64,000 nucleotides of DNA from Nyssa sinensis (Eukaryota > Streptophyta > Magnoliopsida > Cornales > Nyssaceae): the NCBI GenBank assembly GCA_008638375.1, contig CM018037.1, forward strand, positions 30,626,576 through 30,690,575, read 5' to 3'. Made by a program: the position numbers and the translations under genes. The notes below the pieces were generated by a model. That model was given only the letters and a program-made list of their open reading frames with translations. It made no database searches and was not told the origin of the DNA. Positions within the stretch are counted from its first letter, which is position 1; the number at the start of each line of letters is the position of its first letter. Below are positions 23,434 to 34,025 of this stretch, in pieces.

Positions 23434-25474
23434 CTTGTACAATGATTGAATAAGAGAGAAATTGAACTGGAAAAAAAAAAAAAAAAAAGTGAGAACCTGT
23501 GCAGCAGCAGAAACAACGAGCAAAGTTGTGTATAGAAAAAAAAAAAAAACAATGTGTATTTGGATGTCCTAGGATAGAGGTGTTATTTTTATTTCAATTT
23601 TTACAATTTTAAGAATAATATTGGTGTAAGTTTGATGGCACATTATTATTATATTTTTATTTATTATCTTTATCAAAAGTTAATTTTATTCTCCCCTCCA
23701 ACCTTTTCTTTTCGTATTTACTTGGCCACTTCATCCCTCTAGTTTCTATTCTCAAGGCAGACCTCACCGCCGGGCCGGACTTGATTTTACAGTTTTTGTA
23801 GTTAACGCCATAAAAAAAAAAGCTTCTGAATAATTTGGAAACTCTGTAGTGTGAGCACACGACCATGATTGGGCTTTATAGCTCTTGAATTAATAGTCTA
23901 GCTCAGTACCGGAAAAGCTTTGAGTGTGATTCTGTGGTACTGTCTAAGACTAATTATCTCCCCAACTCAATATGTGAGAGGGCTTCACATTTCATCACTG
24001 GAAGCTTGGATTGTCTGCTGACTTGCTGAGGGCACCAAACAACGATTCAAGCACAGATGTGAAAATTTTAAGTTGGGCCAAAATTTTGTAAGTGAAAAAT
24101 TAGAGAAATGATAGGATTCTTTAAAATTTTAGTGGGAATTTTCAGCTTTGGCCTGAAATTTTGGTTTGGTTTGGTTTGGTTTGGTTAAGATTTTGGGATA
24201 AAAAATAATGAGATTCAATAGATAAAGAGTATTTATTTAGCGTGACGGTTGCTCCACATCATCATCAGATGTAGTGTGATTATTATTTACAAACTCAATT
24301 GGATTGTTAAGTTCGTGGAATAGTTATCTGTTTTAAATATCGAAAAAATTTAACGTTACGTGAGAAGTCGTCACTCCATGTCAAATAGTGACACGGAATG
24401 ACGCTCACATTAAATAATTTTTCGTAAAGGTAGACAGACTGTGTTAAAATTTTATAATGGGTTAACTTAAAAATGATTAAAATTTTACATGTAAAAAGAA
24501 AAATCTAGAATTTAAAATGAGTTGTAACCCGGGATAACCTACCAGTATATCAGTCACTGGATGACCCATAATCGAGCTCACCAATCGCATCTTCGGTCCC
24601 ATGGCGGGATTATAAACCAGGGTCCTCTTTCGTGAGGAGGGTAGCTCTAACAATAGCCGTGATGTATTGAATTAATTGAATCAAAAATTTAGTCATGAAG
24701 TATTGAATCAAAAACTTTGCTTTGAGCCATTGATTGTTGCTAGACAGCTTCCACGGCCATCTCCATGCAGCTGGGAAGCATAATGGGACATTTTACAAGG
24801 CTTTTACAATGTGCATTTTCCAAAGTAAGCAACTAATAAAATTCTTTTTACATAATTATCCAAGGCTTCATATTGTATATATTAATGAACTCCAAATATG
24901 AAGTACTATAAATCTCGGGCCGGGCCGGACCTCACACATGGGTATCAACTCCAACCCGAAAATTATAAAAACAGTTGTATGTTTGTAGACTCGAAGAAAG
25001 TAGAAAACAACATGAAGAATTCAAGTAGTATTGTTCTTGATGCTGCACTTTTTGACTCTCAACACGTGTTGGCTCCGTGACCTGTAGAATACTCAGAGAG
25101 ATGATCAGAGGACCACCGGATTGGCTCCGGCGGTAACCGCTCCGATGCTTAAGTAAGTAAGAGAATTGAAAGACTGTATTGAAAGCCAAAGAATGAGCAT
25201 CTAAGTAAAAGCGTACCTTTAGGGTTTAATATATAAGCCGTGGCTTTCCTAAGTTGATTAGGATTCGATGCCATGAATATAGAGATATGATCATTGGAGA
25301 TTGCAGTTACCTTCTGGAGCCTTGAGTCGTAGATGGAGATAACTATAAATAGTAGTTTCCGCATTGAAGACCGTTTCCTTGTTCCCCGCTTGACAGTTGT
25401 TAAGGGAAACCATAAGGTTGGATCCATATGAAGTGTTGAATAAATATTGTCCAGAACGGGAGGTCTGGAAGATG

Positions 25475-25660
25475 TATACATGAGAATGTCTTGAAGGCTT
25501 CATCTGTACTGTATGACCGAGTTTATCGGCTCTGAATGATATATAAATAAGAATGCCTTGAAGGCTTGTGGCTGCTCTGTATGATAGATATATATGAGAA
25601 TACCCTGAAGGCTTGTGGCTGTTCTGTATGATCGAAATTGTCAGCTCTGTAGGATCGAGA
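25475..25660. repeat. Degenerate tandem repeat around a GAATGCCTTGAAGGCTT core
   Basis: Three copies of a core resembling GAAT(G/A)(C/T)C(T/C)TGAAGGCTT begin near 25484, 25551 and 25599. Each is followed by CTGTATGA and a variable spacer, so the period is irregular (about 67 and 48 bp). No coding function is seen. Confidence 0.7.
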
Positions 25661-26787
25661 TTTGTTAACTCAGTGGGCACACGTGTCTCAAAGTGATTGG
25701 TGTGTCTGTTTGTGGTATATCAGTTCTTACTGATACATTTTTCAAAAATTGAATAGAGAAAAAAAATTAGTTTTTTTAATATAAATGAATAAAATAAAAA
25801 TAAGTTATTTATCTTAAATTTATTTTTAAATAAATAAATTAAAAATATATAAAAATAAATAAAGAAAATAGGTAGTTTTGTCATTTTAAAAAAATTTTGA
25901 CTGAATGAAGGTATTTTTATATATTGTCAGGTAAAGTAGGAGGAAGGTCAGTATAATTTCAGAAATTTCAAAAAAAGTAATTATAATTGTCAATAATCTC
26001 AAGGAATTAATGGCGTAATTTATCCTAAATAATTTTAAGAGAAATTGTACTTTATCCCTCTTGTGGTTAGTCTCATTTTTATATAACTCTTTATAGTTTA
26101 AAAATTAATACTTAATCTCTTGAATTTTAGATTAAAGTGAAATTATTAACTTTTTTATCAAAACACACAGCGTGTGCCTTTCATGCGCTAAATACGGAAG
26201 TTATTGCAATTTGATTTATATCATAAGAAGAGTTATGTGTATTTTTATATCTTAAATCTTGAGAAGAATACGAGAATATTTTAGTCTTTTGATATTTATT
26301 GTTAATGGTATCCACGATTTCATTTTAATTTTAATAATAAAGGGTAACTAAACTACGTACGGAGGGTTATGTGCGCAGAGACTTAACCATGGAAGCTATG
26401 AGTAATTTTGCCATAATTTTAACCAGGTGATGACATGTTTCTTTTTCCATTTTAAGCAATTAAATTATTTTGAGTTCAACTTCTTAACAGATGGGTACAA
26501 TGGTTGGATGGCAGAGCCTCTATTTTGAACTCATCATACGTCAGAACTCACTTGCAAGGTGATGATCATCCTCAACCAAATAGCTTCTTTTTTTTTTTTT
26601 GGAAAATGATATGTATGACAGATTTTCTCTACGAATTTTTTTATTTTATAAACACACAAAAAAATAGTTTAACATGCATTTATTATAATAAATCTCACTA
26701 CTGAAAATGAGAAAATACATTAAAAAAGTTTGTGAATAGTTGAGATGGCCTACCAAGGTATGGATGGTGGAGATGGTCCATTAGTAT

Positions 26788-26809
26788 AGAGAGAGAGAGA
26801 GAGAGAGAG
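26788..26809. repeat. (GA)n microsatellite
   Basis: A pure GA tract in AT-rich intergenic sequence. Confidence 0.9.
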
Positions 26810-27627
26810 TTCACAGTGTTCGTAACACGATTACATAGATATGTCATAAAGTAGTAAGTATATCGTAAATAGTACTGTAAAATGAAATGGTTTTGGGAAG
26901 AAGGTATGAACTAACTAGAGAAAATGGAATTCTATAGAAGAAAGGGATAAGGTTAGATTTTTTCCAAATCTAATGCACTGAATACGAAAAGATAAGAAGA
27001 AGATTCAAAATATTTTTCCTCATATATTAATGACAATTTTTTAATGAGGATTGAAGCTCGCTAATTACTTTTTATATTATCTTTAGAATATGTCTTATTT
27101 ATAACCAAAGGGCACGTGCTGAAGCTTTGGCCTTTGAGTGGGTGAGAATGATTTTTGCTACAAGTATTGGCATAGGTTTCTCACTTTTGACTATTATTAA
27201 TGCATGTCATAATCACACGTTTCTAAAAAGATCAAAGTACTTACTCATTTAATTCGAGATATTTTAGAAAATCCTTGTACATAAATTGCCACAAGATCTC
27301 CGAGTGTTTCTAATATAACTTATAGCATAGTAGTTATTATAGGTATGCACTAAACTCAAACGAGCCTCCCCAGCCTTATCCCTAAGTCTTTGGACATCCA
27401 AATGAAGGAAGGGCAGTTCGTGAAATTTGGTGTGAAACTCATGATCTATGAAGTTCTAAGGAATTTGAATTCGATGTAGTTTATGTCAGTTAGAAAGCGA
27501 CTATCGTCGTGAAGGTTAAGTCATCCTAATTCAGCGATCTCGTCTCAAGTTTGTCTACGGATTAAAACTTAGTCTTTTCGTAGAGCTTATTTCTGGTGCA
27601 CACCTGGAAGTGTTGCGCCTTGCTCGT

Positions 27628-28101
27628 TAAAGAAATAGAGAAAAGAAAATAACTGTAGAAATATTTTATATATTCCTGTGTAAATAAACTATACAGTATA
27701 TGGTCTATTTATATGCAAATGAGGCCAAGTAATAATAGAAAGGCAATAAATACAAAGAATCAAATCAGAATAACCGAAGCATAAAATCAGAATATTCTAA
27801 TATACTAACATCCCCTCTCAAACTCAATATGACAAAGTCAACTGAAGTTTGAAAACAAAATTACGAAGTCTCATCCTCCTTCACTTTTCTTCGCGCTTCG
27901 CTCTTGCTCTGATACCATGAAAAAATAGAAAAATGAAAAGAACTGTGAAAATATTTTGTATATTTCTGTGTAAATAAACTGTACAGTATATGACCTATTT
28001 ATATGCAAACGAGGCCAAGTAATAATAGAAAAATAATAAATACAAAAAAATCAAATCAAAATAATCCAAGCATAAAATCAGAATATTCTAATATTCTAAC
28101 A
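27628..28101 (-). mobile_element. TRIM: miniature LTR retroelement with 5-bp target duplication
   Basis: Two direct repeats of 183-184 bp (27628-27810 and 27918-28101) flank an interior of only 107 bp. On the minus strand the interior starts with TGGTATCAGAGC (27917-27906), the usual primer-binding site for initiator methionine tRNA, directly abutting the LTR. It ends with a purine-rich tract (27811-27823) abutting the other LTR. The exact 5-bp duplication CTCGT flanks the element (27623-27627 and 28102-28106). There is no gag or pol. This is the definition of a terminal-repeat retrotransposon in miniature, mobilised by enzymes from other elements. The LTRs differ by eye at roughly one position in ten, so the insertion is not recent. 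Confidence 0.9.
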
Positions 28102-28401
28102 CTCGTGAAGCTTTTAGCCTTTTTTACAAGAGTTCTCCTCGCTGAGATGTTACACGACACTTGTGGAATTCCACTATCTGCAATATACCATCACTTTTAT
28201 TTCTATTGCTTTCCCTATTTCCTTCTCATTAATCAAACAGGGCCTAATAGAGGCAACTCCAGAATTCAAACCCCACAATTGCAGTTCGAAAGGTAGCCAT
28301 GAAGCCAACTCAAATGTACCCTCTAGGGAGAAGAGACTTAAATAATACAATAGAGATTTCTTGGGTAAACAAGTTTGAAGCAACCACAATCAGTAAGTAA
28401 T

Positions 28402-28790
28402 CAAATATCTGCATATATAGAACTATTGTCTTCCAAAAGGAAAGAGCTACATTAATGGTTCATCTCTTTCCATCTGCCAATAAAACAGAAAGACAAAAGA
28501 TAACAAACAATCTTCACAGAGGAAATGATAGGAGTTTCAATCTGTGCCATTACAATATGATTTGAATCATTTGAACCAACCATGTTATTTTCATTGGTGG
28601 AAAAATCCTATGAAACAATTATCTAAACTTGCCTTGCCAAAACAGCCTCTCCGTGTAAGGTTGTGTACATCTAACTCTCCAAATTTTATAATGACAGGAG
28701 CCTCGTGCGGCCCTTTCGCCATGTCTTACTAGTTTCTTCAAATACGAAGATTGGGAAAATAGAAATGAGGAAAGAAAGAGATTGCGGAGT
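28402..28790 (-). other. Probable 3' UTR of the bHLH51-like gene
   Basis: Non-coding sequence directly after the stop codon and before the spacer next to the TRIM. It holds no open frame of its own on the minus strand that resembles a known protein. The end point is a guess. Confidence 0.35.
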
Positions 28791-29817
28791 TCAGCAATGA
28801 GAAGCCAAGAAGAACCTTTGTCTTTTGCTTTTCATGCGATAATTTGATCCCATAGATGATGAAGCAATTCTATTCAACACTATTTTGAGGGACTGTTTGA
28901 GGTTGTTCGTGCAGACACTCTCTTCACTGTCCTTTGTGCAAAGTACCAATATGCTTCTAATTCTGCCACCCAAACAGGACATTTCTGCTCTAACTGTTGT
29001 GAGTTTGAGGCCTTTGAGAGCTTGGGTGAGCTCTGACAACAGTTCTGGCCGATCATCGCAGCAAACAGAAGCCTTTATGAAGATATTCTCCTTGCTTGTT
29101 TGATTCTTGATGTGGCTTGAATCTTTATCAATTTCACAATCAACGGTCACTTCATCGACTTCTGACGGAATTGTGAAAACTTTGCTGACTTCCAATGCTT
29201 CTCTCTTTAGGTCCTTGATATGTTCAACAACGCTCCCTAACAGAGTTGCCTTGTCCATCTGCATTCAGAAACTTGGTCTTTTTGTATTTCCTCTTTGATG
29301 TCATAGATTGTATATATATTTTCCTATCTAGGTACATATGTTCGTATATGTCTTTTTCCTCTTTCCTGGAGGCTGTGTGTGTGTGTGAATCTTACGCTGA
29401 ATCAACTAATCAGAACTAATCACAGAGAGAGAGAGAGAGAGAAGAAGAAGAAGAAGAAGAAGAAGAATTTACCTTATCAGACTTGGGAATTAGTTTCCTG
29501 AGAGTTGCAAGCTGTGAATTAATCCTGTCTCTGCGTCGCTTCTCGGCTTGGCTATGGCTCTTGGAAGAACTTGCAGCTTTTTCTTCTGCAATTTCTTCAA
29601 AGGGTATTGACCGAGGAGGGTAACCATGAAATTGGATTGGGGTAGAGTCAGCAGGAGGAATCCATGGAACTAGAAAGGAGGTGTCTTTGTTTCGTGCTGC
29701 TTGGCATTGAACCCAACTTGCCTCTTCAGTCCAACCAGAATAAAAGCAATTTTCCATGTCCAACAAACAACCCTTCCTAAATCTAGCTCGCAATTGCTCT
29801 GCTTTAATCACACACAT
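28791..29817 (-). CDS. bHLH51: bHLH transcription factor, bHLH51-like (two exons)
   Basis: Exon 1 is 29817-29473 and exon 2 is 29258-28791. The 214-bp intron is GT-AG, and the join reads SDK|MDKATLL, inside the HLH. The product is 270 residues, or 250 if translation begins at M21 (MENCFYSGW), which better fits the family. Basic region residues 87-100 (SHSQAEKRRRDRIN) have the H88/E92/R96 set needed to bind E-box/G-box DNA. Helix 2 is the MDKATLLGSVVEHIKDLK block. A C-terminal ACT-like region (about 160-240) and the ending RMKSKRQRFFLASHC match Arabidopsis bHLH51 and its relatives bHLH30/32/106/107. The protein acts in the nucleus as a dimer; its pathway is not clear. The intron begins with a GAA/GA microsatellite a few bases from the donor. 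Confidence 0.88.
29424..29467. repeat. (GA)n(GAA)n microsatellite in the bHLH51-like intron
   Basis: On the coding strand the intron starts GTAAATT and immediately runs into (CTT)n and then (CT)n. The repeat therefore begins about 6 bases downstream of the splice donor. Confidence 0.9.
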
Positions 29818-31530
29818 CCACTACTAGTGTTGTGTAATTAAAATTTGTGGTCCTGCAAATCTTGATGGTGATTGGTGTGAATCCAATTAGCCTTTAATTG
29901 GTCAAATGAACATCATGTTTTGCCCTATCCACCAGTCACTTCAACAAGAAAATTTTCTAATATACTAAACTAAATAGTGAAAGCCATAAAGTATCTCAAG
30001 TACTAGAGATAAGAGATGATGCTCTGGCGGAGCATTTACTTGGATGCTCACTACCCATAGACAAAAACATGTGATACTGATTACAGATATGGACGAGCAA
30101 CTAGCAACACAGTCAGTCTTCATGGAGTGGATCTAGATCTCTTTCAATTGCCCAATCACTCTAGCAGCCTCCACCCTTTAAGGGGACGCTCTAACAGCCT
30201 CCTCAATCCTTTTGGCTCACAATATTATAACTAAAAATTTAAGCTTAAGTTGTTTTGAGTAAGGCCTGTGATATTTTATATATTAATCAAATTAGTCTCA
30301 CCTAATTAATGTGGGACATGAGTATATAAACCTCGTAATGTAAATGTATCAATATAATACTACTTCAATCATTGGCCCTTGGGTTGGTAGACCATGACAT
30401 GATTGAGAAACCCTTTTGTTCTGGCATAATATTGTGGGTTAGGTCTTCCAATCTACTCCATTTGCCCAAGACCACTGTCATTTGATATTTCATTAAATAA
30501 AGCATTTCTGGGTGCGCTCTTTTCTCTCTTCTTCAGTTTTCAGTGTGTTTGTGTGTGCGTGTGTAGTTAATCCTCCATTTGAAAAGTGCATATCCTTCTA
30601 TCCAAACATGATATAATCTATTAATGGGACATTTATTTCCATGTACCTAATGTTTCCCAAGTCGGTCCCTTTTGAAGCCCCACATTTCTATGTTCACTTT
30701 CATTTATGTGCCCTGATTAAGATCGTCCTGCGCAAGAAAACAAAACAAGTTCAATTAAAATCACCCCAAAGTCATGGTGTAGGGCCCAAATCACATTTAT
30801 CATTGGAACAGACCATAACAGAGGATTTTAAAGAATGATACGACAACTGATCGACCACTCAATTTGCAGGTTGTGTATCCAAGCAAGCAATGTGTGGCCG
30901 TTATGACTCCTTTCTTTTCTTCTTCCCCAGTTCTTCTCTCTGTTTGGAACTCTTCAGTGCAGCTCTTTTCTTTTTTTTGGGGGGGCCCCCATCACCTCTC
31001 CTAATGTACAAATTCTTTAACATCCTCTTGGCTGTCACAATGAACATGTGCCAAATCAGGAAGATGGCACAAGGGATTTTGACAGGGCATCAGAAACTGT
31101 AGCATGAGATAGACATGCCAGATCATTGTGGAACCAACATGATACACACAGGCCACAACTATACTGATAAACATTGCATTTTAACACACAAATTGTGGTT
31201 TCATGCTAATTCAGCACAAACCGTCACTAAAAGACACATGAGAAAGGGGTCTTATCCTGAAGATTATGTCAGTATTGATGTAGGACCTGCATAAGTCCCA
31301 CATCAATACTCCATCACCGTGGAGGCGGTCGAACGGCGACGATTCCGCCGGATTTTTTGTCCATACGAGTCTTGATACCAAAACTAGTGCCTAGTTTGTT
31401 ATGGTTAGCCTATGCATACAAATTCAATTATCAGGGCAGAATTAATTGATTAATGTTGAAGAAAGAGGAAACTGAAGTAGGCTCCCAAAAGAGTTGGGAT
31501 TCATTGAGCTCAAAAAAGTAAACCTGGAGG
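29818..31530. other. Spacer between the bHLH51-like gene and the Copia element
   Basis: It contains the presumed bHLH51 promoter (29818 onward, minus strand) and no recognisable gene. A 16-bp-arm hairpin lies at 31271-31310. Nothing else is recognised. Confidence 0.5.
31271..31310. repeat. Hairpin-forming inverted repeat
   Basis: Arms 31271-31286 and 31295-31310 (AGTATTGATGTAGGAC versus GTCCCACATCAATACT) pair over 16 bp with one mismatch around an 8-base loop. It could be a transposon end or a terminator-like hairpin. No TE boundary was found. Confidence 0.75.
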
Positions 31531-31863
31531 TGTTAGAACCAACACAGAAGCAGTCATCACAACATTCCACCTCAGACATGATTTCCCACAACTCAGCTGA
31601 GCAAAGGGCCAGCAGGCAAACAATGATGATTCTAGAATAAATGAGCTGTCATTCTGTTAGAGATTTTCTATACAATTAGTTAGAGAATCAGAATTTTTTT
31701 TTTTTTATTCATGCATGTAAATACTATAAATAGGAAGTTCTGTACATTGTAAAGGCAAGCAAATATATCAATACGAAGAGCAATTTCTTTGCAACCTTCT
31801 TATTCTCCATTTATTTTATTCTATCTTTTTTTATGCAAAACATTCAGTTTATTAAAACTGTTA
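31531..31863 (+). repeat. 5' LTR of the decayed Copia element
   Basis: Direct repeat of 36418-36742. It carries a TATA-like CTATAAATAG element near 31723-31733, the likely retroelement promoter, conserved in the 3' copy. Confidence 0.9.
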
Positions 31864-31880
31864 AGGTATCAGAGCCATAA

Positions 31881-34025
31881 ATGGCTATAGAAAACACCAA
31901 TTCTTTTGTCAACACCAATTCCCCCATCAATATCAACCCTAAAGACCCCTCCGGTCCATATTTTCTCAACCCAAATGATGGTCCTGGAACCCTACTCACC
32001 AACCATCTCCTCACAGCTGATAATTACCATTCTTGGGCTCGCACAGTACGTTATTCACTTAGAATCAAGAAGAAACTCGGTTTCATTGATGGTATTCTCT
32101 GTGAACCTACAGATCCAAACGATGCCCTATTAGAACCATGGCTTGAATGCAATGACATGGTTGTGACTTGGCTCCAAAATGTAATGTCCTTTGAAATAAA
32201 AAATAGTGTTGTGTATGTTGAGACAAGTAATGCCCTATGGCTTGAGTTGGAACAGCGTTTTGCACAAAATAATGGACCACGAATTTATGATTTGAAGCAG
32301 TCCATCCATTCCCTTACCCAAGGTGATGACTCTGTCAACCTCTATTTTTCTAAATTGAAAGGTTTATTTGATGAACTTCTCAACTTTGAGTTCATCCCAT
32401 CTTGCACTTGTGGTGCTATGAAACCTGCGCTTGAGAACCAGCAGCGTGACTGGATGATGAAGTTCCTTATGGGACTCAATGATTCCTTCACCAACATTAA
32501 AGCCCAAATTATCCTCATCAAGCCCACCCCCACATTAAGTGAAGTTTATGCTCTTGTTCAACAGGAAGAGAAGCGTCAACTGCTTTCCAATGTTTCCAAT
32601 CTCCATGACACTCTTGCCTTGGCTACCAAAATTCACTTCCCAAACACCCGAGACAACCCCAAGCATTTTGGTTCTCAAAGGAGGGCGAAACTTTTCTGCA
32701 CTTTTTGCAAAGTTTCTGGCCATTCTTTAGAAAAATGTTTCAAAGCCAATCCACACCTTGAAAAACCAACCTGCACTCACTGCAATCTTCCTGGCCATAA
32801 TGTTGATCGATGTTACAAATTACATGGCTATCCACCAGGCCATAAACTTGCCAATTGAAGCAAAGGATCCGACCCCTCTACCAACCAAATCAGTCTTTCC
32901 AACCACGAACAACTCAATGAGGAATCCCATGCGGCTCTATCTAAAAAGCAATATCAACAGCTCATTGCTTTGCTCCAGTCTCAAGTTACACAACTAGCTG
33001 CCAATCAAGTTCAGTCCATTGATACATCTCAAGTTAGCTCTAATTATCCCTCGGCTTCCATCATGTCTGGTATATCATCTTGTTTCTCAATCTCTCACAC
33101 AACACCTTCACACAACATTCCATGGATCATAGACACGGGTGCAACAGATCACATGATTTGCTGCACATCCATTTACACTTCTTTGCCCACCAAAGTTCAT
33201 TTTAAAGTTAAATTTTCAAATGACACCCATGCCAATGTTACTCACAAAGGCACTGTCCAACTCAATAAGAATCTTACTCTCAAAGATGTATTATGCATCC
33301 CATCTTTTATTTTTAATCTTCTTTCAGCCAAAAAATTAATCCAAGACCTTAACTGTTGCTTCATTTTTTTTAATAATGAGTGCTATGTGCAGGACCTTTT
33401 CTCTTGGAGCACGATTAGGAAGGGTGAGGCTAACAATGGTCTTTATCAACTGCAGTTGACAGAAGTGTCTCCCACAACCCTCTCTTCTATTTTGTCTCAA
33501 TTACCTTGTAATCATTCTCCCATTTTTGCTTTTGTTACTCCTCCAAATGATCACAGTTTATGGCATTGCAGTATCGGTCACTTGTCTGACTCACGTTTAT
33601 CTTTATTACAAAATCATTTACCACATTTGAAATTAATGAATCACAATGTTCCTTGTTCCACTTGTCATTTGTCCAAACATCATAGATTAACTTTTCCCAT
33701 TAGTGAAAACCGAGCATTAAAACCATTTGATCTCATTCATTGTGACATAGAGGGACCTTGTACCCAAATGGCACATGATGGATCAAAATACTTTCTAACA
33801 ATTGTTGATAACTTCTCAAGATCCACATGGGTTTATCTAATGAACAATAAATCCCAAACCAGACCATTTATTCAATCCTTTTGTTCCCTTGTTGAAACAC
33901 AATTCCAAACAAAGATTAAAGTCATTCGATCCGATAATGGCAATGAATTTGGAATGACAAATTTTTACATGCAAAAGGGCATTATACATCAAAAGAGTTG
34001 TGTTGAGAGCCCTCAACAAAATTGA
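31881..34025 (+). pseudogene. Copia gag-protease-integrase region with in-frame stops
   Basis: Gag begins at ATG 31881. A copia-type gag domain comes first, then two CX2CX4HX4C zinc knuckles at about residues 273-286 and 298-311 that bind RNA. A TGA at 32856-32858 interrupts the frame, which then continues unchanged through the aspartic protease motif (DTGATDHM, near 33132), the integrase HHCC zinc region (about 33553-33670) and the integrase core (Asp in CDIEG, then SDNGNEF). A second TGA at 34023-34025 falls where the conserved glycine of the PQQNG motif is expected. Both stops are single-codon changes in an otherwise continuous frame. The product would have been a cytoplasmic and nuclear retroelement polyprotein. 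Confidence 0.9.

Larger units (their letters stand above)
21476..28400. other. Intergenic region downstream of ABI4
   Basis: No intact gene. After the ABI4 3' UTR the region is AT-rich, with a (TA)n(TG)n repeat, a (GGTTT)n run near 24163-24186, an LTR-like CCGG-rich block near 25110-25180, a degenerate tandem repeat (25475-25660), a (GA)n tract and a TRIM element (27628-28101). Short open frames in 24.9-25.7 kb look non-coding. Confidence 0.55.

Noticed and set aside
23100..23570. GTTTGGATAAGTAGGAGGG at the left and TATTTGGATGTCC at the right, resembling MITE ends
   Set aside because: Both face the same direction, so they do not form an inverted repeat, and no target duplication is visible.
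25149..25680. Minus-strand frames of 110 and 129 codons
   Set aside because: They cross a degenerate tandem repeat, have no domain and overlap each other in different frames.
30230..30450. Possible solo LTR (TGTGGGACATG with a TATA-like TATATAAAC)
   Set aside because: No paired copy, defined ends or target duplication were found.
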